A stretch of DNA of 64,000 bases from Lachnoclostridium sp. Marseille-P6806 (GTDB taxonomy: Bacteria > Bacillota > Clostridia > Lachnospirales > Lachnospiraceae). The position numbers were made by a program, and so were the translations under genes. The notes beneath the pieces were generated by a model. It saw only the letters and a program-made list of their open reading frames with translations, was not told where the DNA came from and searched no databases. Shown in pieces: positions 9,877 through 18,436 of the stretch; position 1 is the stretch's first letter; each line of letters starts with the position of its first letter. The stretch lies in NCBI RefSeq assembly GCF_900625025.1, contig NZ_LR130582.1, positions 1-64,000 on the forward strand, in the 5' to 3' direction.

Positions 9877-11301
9877 TTGCCTACGGAATCGCGTACCTTC
9901 AAAGAGCTTCGGGCCCGCTTCGGCTCGTTTATTTACAGGGGTTTTCATATTGACCGGACGGAAACGGGGCTCCGGTTCCGCTATGATTTTGAGATTCCCG
10001 CGCTGGCAGAGTTTCATCCAGCGTGGGATTTTCCTCTACCCCGAAACAGGACAATTGATCTTTCCTCTCCGGTGCTCCGCGCGCTTGCCTTTTCCCTTGG
10101 CATGGCGGAAACCATCAGCTATTGGAAATGCGCCTGCCCGAAGCGCCTGACGGTCGCCTGCGGCGCGCTCTCAAAGGAGCAGCAGCTCTGGTGGAGAAAG
10201 CTCTTTTATTATGGACTCGGAGAATTCATGTACCGCAACGGCATTGTCTGCTCCGAGGAGGAGCTGGTCAGCGTGGAGGCACCGCTTCCGGAGAACGGGC
10301 AGGGACAGCCGCTTCACGATCCGGCAGCCTATGAGGGCTATCTTGTTCCGGTGGGCGGCGGCAAGGATTCCGTGGTCTCACTGGAGCTCCTTTCGGGCGA
10401 GGACATCACGACGTACTGCATCGACGGGACGGCGGGAACCGCTTCCATACGGGCCGTTACGGCGCTGTGCAGGAGCCGCGGGAGCTATGAGGCCAGACGC
10501 ATGCTGGACCGGCGGCTCATTGCGCTGAACGGCGAGGGCTTTCTCAACGGGCACACGCCCTTTTCGGCGGTGGTTGCATTTTCGGCGGTGACAGCGGCCT
10601 TTCTCACCGGGCGGCAGTATATTGCGCTCTCAAATGAGACCTCTGCCAACGAGACGACGGTGCGGGATTCCTTTGTGAATCATCAGTATTCCAAGAGCTA
10701 TGAATTTGAGCGGGATTTTACCCGCTATTTTGCGGGACTCACCGATTCGGATATCCACTATTTCAGCCTGCTCCGGCCGCTCACGGAGATTCAGATTGCG
10801 GCGCTGTTCGCGGGCTTTACGGATTACCACATGGCGTTCCGGAGCTGCAACGCGGGCAGCAAGCAGGGAATCTGGTGCGGAAACTGCGCAAAATGCCTGT
10901 TTGTCTACATCATTCTGACGCCGTTCCTGCCCGAGGACGAGCTCATCCGCATATTCGGAGAAAAGCTGCTCGACAAGGTCTCTCTTGAAAAGGAATTCCG
11001 GGAGCTTGCGGGCATCGACGGGAATAAGCCGTTTGAGTGCGTCGGAACCCGGAGCGAGGTGGCGGCGGCGCTGCGCTGTTTTGTGGAGCGCGGCGGGCGA
11101 AGTTTCCTCACGGACCGCTACAGGGAAGAGCTTCTTTCCGCGGAGCCGCCGCTGGAGGAGCTGCTGAGAGAATGGGCGGAGGAGAACAGCGTTCCCGGGG
11201 CGCTTCAACAGAGACTTGCGGCAGCGCTCGGCGAGGCGCGCGCCCGCTTCGGGCGTTCGGTGGAGCGTGCAGCAACGGACGGCGGGCCGGCCGTGCCGTA
11301 A
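9877..11301 (+). CDS. murL: MurL-like UDP-MurNAc-L-Ala-L-Glu epimerase
   Basis: This 474-residue protein resembles MurL, first described in Xanthomonas, which uses ATP and Mg2+ to epimerise the terminal L-Glu of UDP-MurNAc-L-Ala-L-Glu to D-Glu. A PP-loop-like nucleotide motif GGGKDS lies at residues 160-165, and a cysteine cluster WCGNCAKC at 333-340, with another Cys at 324. The start is TTG at 9877 with GGGAG 8 nt upstream. The strongest support is the next gene, a MurD-like ligase: in the known pathway MurD2 adds L-Glu and MurL then epimerises it. GC content is clearly higher than in the cluster to the left. Assignment is from recalled family features, not from a search. Confidence 0.8.
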   Translation: MPTESRTFKELRARFGSFIYRGFHIDRTETGLRFRYDFEIPALAEFHPAWDFPLPRNRTIDLSSPVLRALAFSLGMAETISYWKCACPKRLTVACGALSKEQQLWWRKLFYYGLGEFMYRNGIVCSEEELVSVEAPLPENGQGQPLHDPAAYEGYLVPVGGGKDSVVSLELLSGEDITTYCIDGTAGTASIRAVTALCRSRGSYEARRMLDRRLIALNGEGFLNGHTPFSAVVAFSAVTAAFLTGRQYIALSNETSANETTVRDSFVNHQYSKSYEFERDFTRYFAGLTDSDIHYFSLLRPLTEIQIAALFAGFTDYHMAFRSCNAGSKQGIWCGNCAKCLFVYIILTPFLPEDELIRIFGEKLLDKVSLEKEFRELAGIDGNKPFECVGTRSEVAAALRCFVERGGRSFLTDRYREELLSAEPPLEELLREWAEENSVPGALQQRLAAALGEARARFGRSVERAATDGGPAVP

Positions 11302-11346
11302 TTTTATCGGTAATTATACGAAAAGTGACGGGAAGATGAACGCAGG

Positions 11347-12588
11347 GTGAATATCATAGAAAAGCTGAATGGAAAACGAATCCTGATCTGGGGCTATGGC
11401 CGAGAGGGGAAATCCACGGAACGCTTCCTCGCGTCGCACTGCCCCGCGGCGCAGGTCTCCGTCTATGAGGGCAGCCGGGACGGGATCGATGAGGCTGCGT
11501 TTGATTTCATCATCAAGAGCCCCGGGATTGTTATGCCGGAGGATGTCCCGAAGTATACCTCCCAGACGGAGCTGTTTCTTGAAGCGTTCCGGGATCAGAC
11601 CATCGGCATCACCGGAACCAAGGGCAAGAGCACGACCTCCCGGATGCTGTATGAGGCGATTCGGGGCTGCGGAAAGGACGTGCTGCTTGTCGGAAACATC
11701 GGTCTGCCCTGTCTGGACGAGGCGGACCGGATCGGGTCGGACACCTGTATTGTTTTTGAGCTGTCCTGTCATCAGCTCGCGCATTCGCACGTTTCGCCCC
11801 GGATTGCGGTGTTTTTGAATCTCTTTGAGGAGCATCTTGATTATTACGGCAGTCTGGAGCGCTATTTTGAGGCGAAGAGCCATATCGCGCGCTATCAGAA
11901 AGAGGGCGATGTCTTTCTCCGCGGCTGGAACGTTCCGGACATCCCGACGGCCGCCCGCGTCGTGCCTCTTACGCAGGCACCGGAGCGGGACTGGCAGCTT
12001 ACGGTGAACGGAGAGCAGAACCGCTACAACGCCGAGGCCGCGTTTCTTATCGCATCGGAGCTGCTCGGTCTTGACGCCGGGACGGTGAAGCGTCGGATCG
12101 AGCTCTGCGAGGGGCTGCCGCATCGTCTGCAGCTGATCGGGACGGTGAGCGGCGTCCGCTTCTATGACGACTCCATCTCCACGATCCCCGAGGCGACGAT
12201 TGCTGCAGTCCGGAGCATCCCGGAGACCCGGACGGTGCTGATCGGCGGAATGGACCGGGGAATCGGTTACCGCCTGCTTTCGGAGTTCATTCTCCGGACA
12301 CCGGAGGTGAACTTTATCTGCGCCTATGAATCGGGTCGGCGCATCATGAAGGAGACGGCGCGGTATGCGGCGGAAAAAGCGTCCGCGGGGCCGGAAGAAT
12401 GCGGTGGGAAGCCGGCGAATCTTTTATCTGCAAAGGACCTTGCGGAGCAGGTCGCGCTGGCAAAGCGGATCACACCGGCGGGGAGCGCCTGCATTCTGTC
12501 CCCGGCGGCGGCCTCTTACGGCTATTTCAGGAATTTTGAGGAGCGCGGCGACGCGTTCCGGGAACTGGTGCTGCGGCATGACGGGTGA
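11347..12588 (+). CDS. murD2: MurD2-like Mur ligase (L-Glu adding)
   Basis: This 413-residue Mur ligase has the three-domain plan: an N-terminal Rossmann-like domain (RILIWGYGREGKS), a central ATPase domain with P-loop GTKGKSTT (90-97), and a C-terminal domain with DSISTIPEAT and GGMDRGI. It is a little shorter than typical MurD (about 450). Next to the MurL-like gene it is best read as MurD2, which ligates L-Glu rather than D-Glu onto UDP-MurNAc-L-Ala in the cytoplasm. The start is GTG at 11347; no strong ribosome binding site is evident apart from GGGAAG about 11 nt upstream. It lies 45 bp after the MurL-like gene and 19 bp before a glycosyltransferase gene. Confidence 0.8.
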   Translation: MNIIEKLNGKRILIWGYGREGKSTERFLASHCPAAQVSVYEGSRDGIDEAAFDFIIKSPGIVMPEDVPKYTSQTELFLEAFRDQTIGITGTKGKSTTSRMLYEAIRGCGKDVLLVGNIGLPCLDEADRIGSDTCIVFELSCHQLAHSHVSPRIAVFLNLFEEHLDYYGSLERYFEAKSHIARYQKEGDVFLRGWNVPDIPTAARVVPLTQAPERDWQLTVNGEQNRYNAEAAFLIASELLGLDAGTVKRRIELCEGLPHRLQLIGTVSGVRFYDDSISTIPEATIAAVRSIPETRTVLIGGMDRGIGYRLLSEFILRTPEVNFICAYESGRRIMKETARYAAEKASAGPEECGGKPANLLSAKDLAEQVALAKRITPAGSACILSPAAASYGYFRNFEERGDAFRELVLRHDG

Positions 12589-12607
12589 GGCATAAGATAC
12601 GACAGGC

Positions 12608-14563
12608 ATGAAATACGAGAAGCTACCGAGCTGCCGGATTCTCGGCACGGATATCAGCGTCACGAATATGGATCAGACAGTCTCGTGGCTGGAACGTAAT
12701 CTTGAGGCGCTCCGGGGAGACTATATCTGCGTGTCCAATGTCCATACGACCGTGATGGCGTACCGCCATCCGGCGTACCGGGCGGTGCAGAACGGCGGCG
12801 CGGCGGCGCTTCCCGACGGAAAGCCGCTCTCGTATGTCAGCCGGCGGCGCGGATATCCCGAGGCGGCGCGCGTGGCGGGGCCGGATCTGATGCCTGAAAT
12901 ATTCCGCCTGTCTGCGGAAAAGGGCTACCGCAATTATTTTTACGGCGCGTCACAGCATACGCTCGACATACTCCGGCAGAAGCTGACGGAGCGCTATCCG
13001 GGCCTCGTGATCGCCGGGATGTACTCTCCGCCGTATTACCGGAGCATCGGAGACATTCCCGCGGAGGAGACGGCGGCGGACGTGGCGCGCATCAATGCCG
13101 CGAAGCCTGATTTTATCTGGATCGGTCTCGGGGCGCCCAAACAGGAGCAGTGGATGGCGGCCCGAAAGGGAGAGCTGTCCGGCGTTATGCTGGGGGTCGG
13201 CGCGGGCTTCGACTTCCATGCGGGGACGGTAAAGCGAGCGCCGCGGTGGATGCAGGAGCTGTATCTCGAGTGGCTGTACCGGATCATGCAGGACCCGAAG
13301 CGCCTCGCGAGCCGCTATATTTCCACGAATTTTTCCTTTGTGGTGAACACCGTCCGCGAGGGAAAGAAAGAGAAAGCGCGCATCCGGCGGGAGGAGCTTC
13401 GCCTCGCGATGATCGGGCACAAGCGGATCCCGTCGCGCGAGGGCGGCGTCGAGATCGTCGTTGAGGAGCTCGCCACGAGGCTTGCGGCGGGCGGGGATCG
13501 TGTGACGGCGTACGACCGCCACAGCCGGCAGTCCAAGGACAAGCCGAAGCCTCCGAAATTTTATAAGAGCATCCGTATTGTGCAGGTCCCGACGTTCCGG
13601 GACCGCAGGCTGAACGCCATCGTCTACTCGGTGCTCGCCTCGATCCGTCTCGTATTCGGCGGCTTTGACGTGGTGCACTACCATGCGGAGGGCCCCTGCA
13701 TCATGCTCTGGCTCCCGAAGCTCTTCGGCATCCCGACGGTGGCGACGATTCACGGCCTTGACTGGCAGCGCGCCAAGTGGGGGAATTTTGCCTCCCGGAT
13801 GCTGAAAAAGGGGGAGCAGAGGGCCGCAAGGGATGCGGATGCGCTGATTGTGCTGTCCCGGAACATGCAGGAATATTTCCGGAGCGTTTACGGGCGGGAG
13901 ACCGTCTATATTCCGAACGGAATCGAACGGCCGGAGAGCCGTCCGGCAGAGCGGATCGCGCAGGAATACGGTCTGGAGAAAGACGGCTACATCCTTTTTC
14001 TCGCCCGTCTTGTTCCTGAAAAGGGCATCCACTATCTGATCAGCGCCTTTCGCCGGCTGGACACGGACAAGAAGCTCGTGATCGCGGGCGGGCAGGGAAG
14101 CGCGGAGGAATATGCCGAGGAGATCCGGCGCATGGCGGAGGGAGACGGACGCATCCTCTTCACCGGCTTTGTGCAGGGGCAGCTCCTCGAGGAGCTGTAT
14201 TCCAACTGCTATTTCTTTGTCCTGCCGAGCGACGTCGAGGGAATGGCGCTGAGTCTTCTTGAGGCGATGAGCTACGGGAACTGCTGCGTCGTGAGCGATA
14301 TTCCGGAGAATACCGAGGTCACGCAGGAGCACGCCCTGACGTTCCGGAGGGGCGATGCGGAGGATCTGCGCGCCGTGATGAAAGAGCTTCTGGAGAGGCC
14401 GGACCGGGTGCGTGAATACGCGGACGCCGCGCAGGATTATATCTGCGAGCGCTACAATTGGGAGGATGTTGCGGCGAGGACGCGGTCGATTTACATGGAG
14501 GTTCTGCGGCCGGAACGCCGCGCCGAGCTCGAGGCGGCAGACAGACGGGAGAGCGGGCGGTGA
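12608..14563 (+). CDS. GT26-GT4 fusion glycosyltransferase
   Basis: This 651-residue protein joins two glycosyltransferases. Residues 1 to about 250 are a WecG/TagA/CpsF (GT26) domain: VSNVHTTVMAYR, LPDGKPL, APKQEQW and VGAGFDFHAGTVKRAP match enzymes that transfer ManNAc-type sugars to lipid-linked GlcNAc. From about residue 265 a GT4-type enzyme follows, with YIPNGIERP, LFLARLVPEKGIHYLI and the C-terminal EGMALSLLEAMSYG signature. Family members are normally separate proteins, so the fusion suggests two successive transfers onto one lipid-linked acceptor at the inner membrane face. The stop overlaps the start of the next glycosyltransferase (GTGA). The sugars are not known. Confidence 0.88.
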   Translation: MKYEKLPSCRILGTDISVTNMDQTVSWLERNLEALRGDYICVSNVHTTVMAYRHPAYRAVQNGGAAALPDGKPLSYVSRRRGYPEAARVAGPDLMPEIFRLSAEKGYRNYFYGASQHTLDILRQKLTERYPGLVIAGMYSPPYYRSIGDIPAEETAADVARINAAKPDFIWIGLGAPKQEQWMAARKGELSGVMLGVGAGFDFHAGTVKRAPRWMQELYLEWLYRIMQDPKRLASRYISTNFSFVVNTVREGKKEKARIRREELRLAMIGHKRIPSREGGVEIVVEELATRLAAGGDRVTAYDRHSRQSKDKPKPPKFYKSIRIVQVPTFRDRRLNAIVYSVLASIRLVFGGFDVVHYHAEGPCIMLWLPKLFGIPTVATIHGLDWQRAKWGNFASRMLKKGEQRAARDADALIVLSRNMQEYFRSVYGRETVYIPNGIERPESRPAERIAQEYGLEKDGYILFLARLVPEKGIHYLISAFRRLDTDKKLVIAGGQGSAEEYAEEIRRMAEGDGRILFTGFVQGQLLEELYSNCYFFVLPSDVEGMALSLLEAMSYGNCCVVSDIPENTEVTQEHALTFRRGDAEDLRAVMKELLERPDRVREYADAAQDYICERYNWEDVAARTRSIYMEVLRPERRAELEAADRRESGR

Positions 14564-15876
14564 AAGTACTGATCATCAATAAATTTCTGTACCCGAACGG
14601 CGGCTCAGAGACCTATATCTTCCGTCTGGGGGAGGAACTGCAGCGGCAGGGGCATGAGGTGCAGTATTTCGGGATGGAGCATGCGGGTCGCATCGTCGGC
14701 AACCGGGTCGGGAGCTACACGGAGCCGATGGACTTTCATGCGGGAACCGTCCGGAAGCTCCTCTATCCGTTCCGCATCATCTACTCGCGGGAGGCGCGGC
14801 GAAAGCTCCGGCCGGTGCTGGAGGATTTTCAGCCGGATGCCGTGCATCTCAATAATATCAATTTCCAATTGACTCCCTCGGTCATCGACGAGCTCCGCTC
14901 ATTCGAGGAGGCGCACCGGGAGCTCTATGCGGAGCAAAGCCGGCGTCTTGCGGTGGTCTATACGGCGCACGATTCCCAGTGGGTCTGCCCCGGGCATCTC
15001 CTGCGCATCCCGTCGACCGGCGCGCTGTGCATGGACTGCATCGACGGGGATTTCCGCGGTTGCACCGTGAATCGCTGCATTCATAATTCCAGACTCCGCA
15101 GTGTTCTCGGCACGCGGGAGGCCGAATTCTATAAGAGACGCGGGACCTACGCGCAGGTGGACCGCGTGATCTGTCCGAGCGGGTTTATGAACCGGGTGCT
15201 CTCTCACGATCCGGTGCTGAAAGAGCGGGCGGTCACGCTCCGGAATTTCCTTGATCTTCCGGGTCAGAACGGCGCTCCGGCGGAGAATATCGCGGGCAAA
15301 GAACAGAGAGAGACGGCCGTGCCGGAGCCGGGCGGCTACGTGTTTTATTTCGGGCGCTATTCCGAGGAAAAGGGGATCGCGACGATGATGAAAGCGGTGC
15401 GGGCTCTTCCGGAGATCCCGTTCGTGTTTGCGGGAAGCGGGCCGCTCGAGGCGGAGGTCGAAGGGGCGAACGTGACAAAGCTCGGCTTTCTTTCCGGGCA
15501 GAGGCTTGCGGACGCTATCCGCGGCGCGCGCTTCGTGGTATTCCCCTCGGAGTGCTACGAGAACTGCCCGTTCTCCGTGATGGAGGCGCAGGGCCTCGGA
15601 ACGCCGGTGCTCGCCTCGGACCTCGGCGGGATTCCTGAGCTGATCAACACGAATGCGAGGGACGGCCGGGATACCGGGAGACTCTTCCGGGCAATGGACG
15701 AGGAGGATCTTGCGGAGAAGATCCGCGAGCTCTGGGAGGACCCGGAGGCGGTCGCGGCGATGGCCTCGCACTGCGCCGGGTGGACAGCAGAGCGCTTTGA
15801 TACGCCGGAGCGCTATGTGCACCGGGTCACGGCGCTTTACAGTGAGGCGTCCCGGCCGGCGGATCACGGAGCATGA
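14560..15876 (+). CDS. GT4 family glycosyltransferase
   Basis: This retaining glycosyltransferase of about 438 residues has a GT-B fold. The start VKVLIINKFLYPNGGSETYIF is typical of GT4 enzymes that act on surface polysaccharides, and the C-terminal half has VFYFGRYSEEKGI and the sugar-nucleotide motif PSECYENCPFSVMEAQGLG. A cysteine-rich stretch in the middle (CPGHLLRIPSTGALCMDC) is also common in this subgroup. The start is GTG at 14560, overlapping the previous stop by 4 bp, so translation is coupled. It probably adds a sugar to the glycan begun by the fusion enzyme. Donor and acceptor are unknown. Confidence 0.87.
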   Translation: MKVLIINKFLYPNGGSETYIFRLGEELQRQGHEVQYFGMEHAGRIVGNRVGSYTEPMDFHAGTVRKLLYPFRIIYSREARRKLRPVLEDFQPDAVHLNNINFQLTPSVIDELRSFEEAHRELYAEQSRRLAVVYTAHDSQWVCPGHLLRIPSTGALCMDCIDGDFRGCTVNRCIHNSRLRSVLGTREAEFYKRRGTYAQVDRVICPSGFMNRVLSHDPVLKERAVTLRNFLDLPGQNGAPAENIAGKEQRETAVPEPGGYVFYFGRYSEEKGIATMMKAVRALPEIPFVFAGSGPLEAEVEGANVTKLGFLSGQRLADAIRGARFVVFPSECYENCPFSVMEAQGLGTPVLASDLGGIPELINTNARDGRDTGRLFRAMDEEDLAEKIRELWEDPEAVAAMASHCAGWTAERFDTPERYVHRVTALYSEASRPADHGA

Positions 15877-15940
15877 GGAAATATGATCGAAGACGGGCCG
15901 GAGCTGCGGCCTGATTATGCTTAGAAGCAGGGGTAACGCT

Positions 15941-16960
15941 ATGGGCAGGAGAACACTTTACGGAACGGTCATCGTGACCTACCGCTGCAATGCGCGCTGC
16001 AATATGTGCAACGTCTATCAGTATCCGACGAATCCGAAAGAGGAAATTCCTCTGGAGGTCATACGAAAGCTTCCGGAGATGGCCTTTACGAACATCACCG
16101 GCGGCGAGCCGTTTCTGCGGCAGGACATTGAGGAGATTGTCGAAATTCTCTCTCAGCGGACGAACCGCATCGTGATTTCGACAAACGGCTATTACACGGA
16201 CAAAATCATTGCTCTCTGTGAAAAGTATCCGAAAGTCGGCATCCGCATCAGCATCGAGGGGCTGCAGGAGACGAACGACGCCATCCGTCGCATTCCGGAC
16301 GGCTTTGCACGGGGCTACGGCACGTTAAAGAAGCTGGTCGAGATGGGCCATCCGGACGTGGGCTTTGGAATGACGGTGCAGGATCTCAACGCGGACGATC
16401 TGGTTCCGCTCTATAAGATCTCCGATGAGATGGGGATGGAATTTGCGACGGCGACGCTTCACAATTCGTTCTATTTCCATAAGGACGACAACCGGATCGA
16501 CGACCGCTACCATGTCGCGGAGAACTTTGCGAAGCTGAACAACGAGCTTCTTGCGAGCAAATCGCCAAAGAAATGGTTCCGCGCCTATTTCAATCACGGC
16601 CTGATCAATTATATCTACGGAAACAAGCGGCTTCTCCCCTGCGATATGAGCCGGAACGCGTTCTTCATCGATCCGTTCTGCGATGTCGTTCCCTGCAACG
16701 GCACCTGTCATAAGGAGATTATGGGGAATCTCAGGGATATGAGCTGGGACGAGCTGTGGCATTCCGAGCAGGCAAAGCGCGTCCGCGCAGAGATCCGTCA
16801 CTGCGGCCGCAACTGCTGGATGATCGGCAGCGCCTCCCCGGCGATGCACCGCTACATCTGGGTGCCTGCGTGGTGGGTCATCCGCCACAAATTCCTGAAG
16901 GGCGGGCGCTACGACCTCAGCGAGAACCGTTTTATCACCGGGCCGGACAAGCAGGAATGA
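15941..16960 (+). CDS. Radical SAM protein in the glycan cluster
   Basis: This 339-residue radical SAM enzyme has the CxxxCxxC cluster motif at Cys16, Cys20 and Cys23, then NITGGEPFLR (SAM-binding GGE) and STNGY. The C-terminal part has further cysteines around LPCDMSR, DPFCDVVPCNGTCH and CGRNCW, with GNLRDMSWDELWHS, so an auxiliary SPASM-like cluster region is present. The family includes peptide and sugar modifying enzymes; no substrate can be named. No precursor peptide gene was found next to it. Because it follows two glycosyltransferase genes, a role in modifying an envelope glycan or lipid carrier is possible. I chose ATG 15941 over ATG 15917, since the protein starts naturally a few residues before the first strand. 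Confidence 0.85.
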   Translation: MGRRTLYGTVIVTYRCNARCNMCNVYQYPTNPKEEIPLEVIRKLPEMAFTNITGGEPFLRQDIEEIVEILSQRTNRIVISTNGYYTDKIIALCEKYPKVGIRISIEGLQETNDAIRRIPDGFARGYGTLKKLVEMGHPDVGFGMTVQDLNADDLVPLYKISDEMGMEFATATLHNSFYFHKDDNRIDDRYHVAENFAKLNNELLASKSPKKWFRAYFNHGLINYIYGNKRLLPCDMSRNAFFIDPFCDVVPCNGTCHKEIMGNLRDMSWDELWHSEQAKRVRAEIRHCGRNCWMIGSASPAMHRYIWVPAWWVIRHKFLKGGRYDLSENRFITGPDKQE

Positions 16961-16984
16961 GCCGCGGAATGTATGGAGGATAGT

Positions 16985-17131
16985 GTGAAAAATCACGCTG
17001 ATGCAATGATTTGCTCCGTGAGCGAAAAATGCCGTTACGTAGCGGGACGGCATGAGACGCGAAGCGGCTCGCATCTCTGCGCGCCGGCGCAGAGATGTTG
17101 CACACGGCTATTTGTGCCGAAGCCCAAATAG
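16985..17131 (+). other. Possible small ORF inside the repeat (48 codons)
   Basis: A GTG at 16985 is preceded by GGAGG with 5 nt spacing and opens 48 codons ending in TAG at 17129-17131. The predicted peptide begins VKNHADAMICSVSEK and contains five cysteines. It lies entirely within the hairpin-rich repeat upstream of trpS and could be a chance frame or a leader peptide; it contains no Trp codon. I do not call it a gene. Confidence 0.2.
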
Positions 17132-17290
17132 CCCCTGATCGCAGCCGTAAAACCGCCTGCGCGGACCTTTCAGCAAACGAAAAATGCTGTCAGGTAAAGG
17201 GACGGCATGAGCCGCAAAGCGGCTCGGCACCCTGCGCGCCGGCGCTGGGTGATTGCGGCGCGTGCCTCGCACAAAGTGCTTCGGCATGAG
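16985..17290 (+). repeat. Hairpin-rich intergenic repeat, longest copy (upstream of trpS)
   Basis: The 337-bp gap between the radical SAM gene and trpS is filled by palindromic modules. In order: arms AAATCA/TGATTT (16990-17012); a unit of three hairpins (17023-17102); a hairpin with arms GGCTATTTG/CAAATAGCC and a 10-nt loop TGCCGAAGCC (17106-17133); a second copy of the three-hairpin unit (17178-17256); and a terminal module GTGCCTCGCACAAAGTGC followed by TTCGGCATGAGG. The GAGG of the terminal module is the probable ribosome binding site of trpS. Related copies lie at 26008-26044, 30636-30773 (minus) and 38890-38994. No T-box-like sequence was seen. Confidence 0.8.
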
Positions 17291-17297
17291 GATTACC

Positions 17298-18404
17298 ATG
17301 GCAGAAAAAATTATTCTTACCGGAGACCGTCCGACGGGCCGTCTCCATATCGGGCACTATGTTGGTTCGCTCCGCCGGAGAGTCGAGCTGCAGAATTCGG
17401 GCGGCTTTGATGAAATCTATATCATGATCGCCGACGCGCAGGCTCTCACGGACAATTTCGATGATCCCGACAAGGTGCGCGAGAACATCATGGAGGTGGC
17501 GCTGGACTATCTTTCCGCCGGCATCGACCCCGAAAAGACGCATATTCTGATTCAGTCCCAGATCCCGGAGCTGACGGAGCTGACGTTCTACTACTCGGAT
17601 CTTGTGACGGTTTCGCGTCTTCAGAGAAATCCCACGGTCAAGACGGAGCTCGGCATGCGGGGCTTCGGCGAGAGCATTCCGGTCGGCTTTTTCACCTATC
17701 CCATCAGTCAGGCGGCGGATATCACGGCGTTCAAGGCGACCACGGTTCCGGCCGGAGAGGATCAGCAGCCGATGATCGAGCAGACGCGCGAGATCGTCCG
17801 GAAGTTCAACTCGGTCTATCACACGGAAACGCTCGTCGAGCCGGAGATCCTGCTCCCGCAGAACGAGGCCTGTATGCGCCTGCCCGGAACGGACGGAAGG
17901 GAGAAGATGAGCAAGTCCCTCGGGAACGGCATCTATCTCTCCGATCCCGCGGAGGAGGTGAAGAAAAAGGTCATGAGCATGTTCACCGACCCCGATCATC
18001 TGCGCGTGGAGGACCCGGGGAAGATCGAGGGCAATACGGTGTTTACCTATCTTGACGCCTTTGCGAGGGCGGAGCATTTCGCGGAGTATGCGCCGGATTA
18101 CACCGATCTGGAAGAGATGAAAGCACATTACCGGAAAGGCGGGCTCGGCGACGTAAAGGTCAAAAAATTCCTGAACAATGTGCTGCAGGAGACGCTGGAG
18201 CCGATCCGCAGCCGCAGGGCGCGCTTTGAAAAAGATATTCCCTATGTGTATGAGGTTCTGAAAAAGGGGACGGAGGCCGCGGAAAAGAAAGCGGCAGGGA
18301 CGCTGGAAGAGGTAAAGCGGGCCATGCGCATCAATTATTTCGAGGACACGGAATGGCTGGAAACGCAGATAAGGAAGTTTTCCGGACAGGACGGCCGCGC
18401 GTGA
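17298..18404 (+). CDS. trpS: Tryptophanyl-tRNA synthetase
   Basis: TrpRS charges tRNA-Trp with tryptophan in the cytoplasm. This protein (about 368 residues, slightly longer than the usual 330-340) has the class I motifs: the HIGH-type RLHIGHYVG near residue 15 and KMSKS as [22 protein letters not shown] at the N-terminus and [15 protein letters not shown] are typical of TrpRS. The start at 17298 is chosen because family similarity begins there. Its ribosome binding site (GAGG) is supplied by the end of the repeat element directly upstream. It is followed 32 bp later by a UDP-sugar pyrophosphorylase gene, so the two may be co-transcribed. Confidence 0.95.
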   Translation: MAEKIILTGDRPTGRLHIGHYVGSLRRRVELQNSGGFDEIYIMIADAQALTDNFDDPDKVRENIMEVALDYLSAGIDPEKTHILIQSQIPELTELTFYYSDLVTVSRLQRNPTVKTELGMRGFGESIPVGFFTYPISQAADITAFKATTVPAGEDQQPMIEQTREIVRKFNSVYHTETLVEPEILLPQNEACMRLPGTDGREKMSKSLGNGIYLSDPAEEVKKKVMSMFTDPDHLRVEDPGKIEGNTVFTYLDAFARAEHFAEYAPDYTDLEEMKAHYRKGGLGDVKVKKFLNNVLQETLEPIRSRRARFEKDIPYVYEVLKKGTEAAEKKAAGTLEEVKRAMRINYFEDTEWLETQIRKFSGQDGRA

Positions 18405-18436
18405 GCGCTCTGAAAAAAACAGTAAGGAGTATGGAT

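Noticed and set aside
12950-14332. Long antisense frame (460 codons) opposite the fusion glycosyltransferase
   Set aside because: High GC leaves long open frames on the opposite strand. The predicted protein is Arg/His/Pro-rich with no family features, and the plus-strand gene is unambiguous.
16985-17290. CRISPR array
   Set aside because: The repeats are palindromic modules of different size without equal spacers, and no cas gene is near.
16961-17297. T-box leader for trpS
   Set aside because: Clostridial trpS genes often have a T-box. No AGGGTGGNACCGCG-like motif or specifier domain is present; the space is filled by the hairpin repeat.
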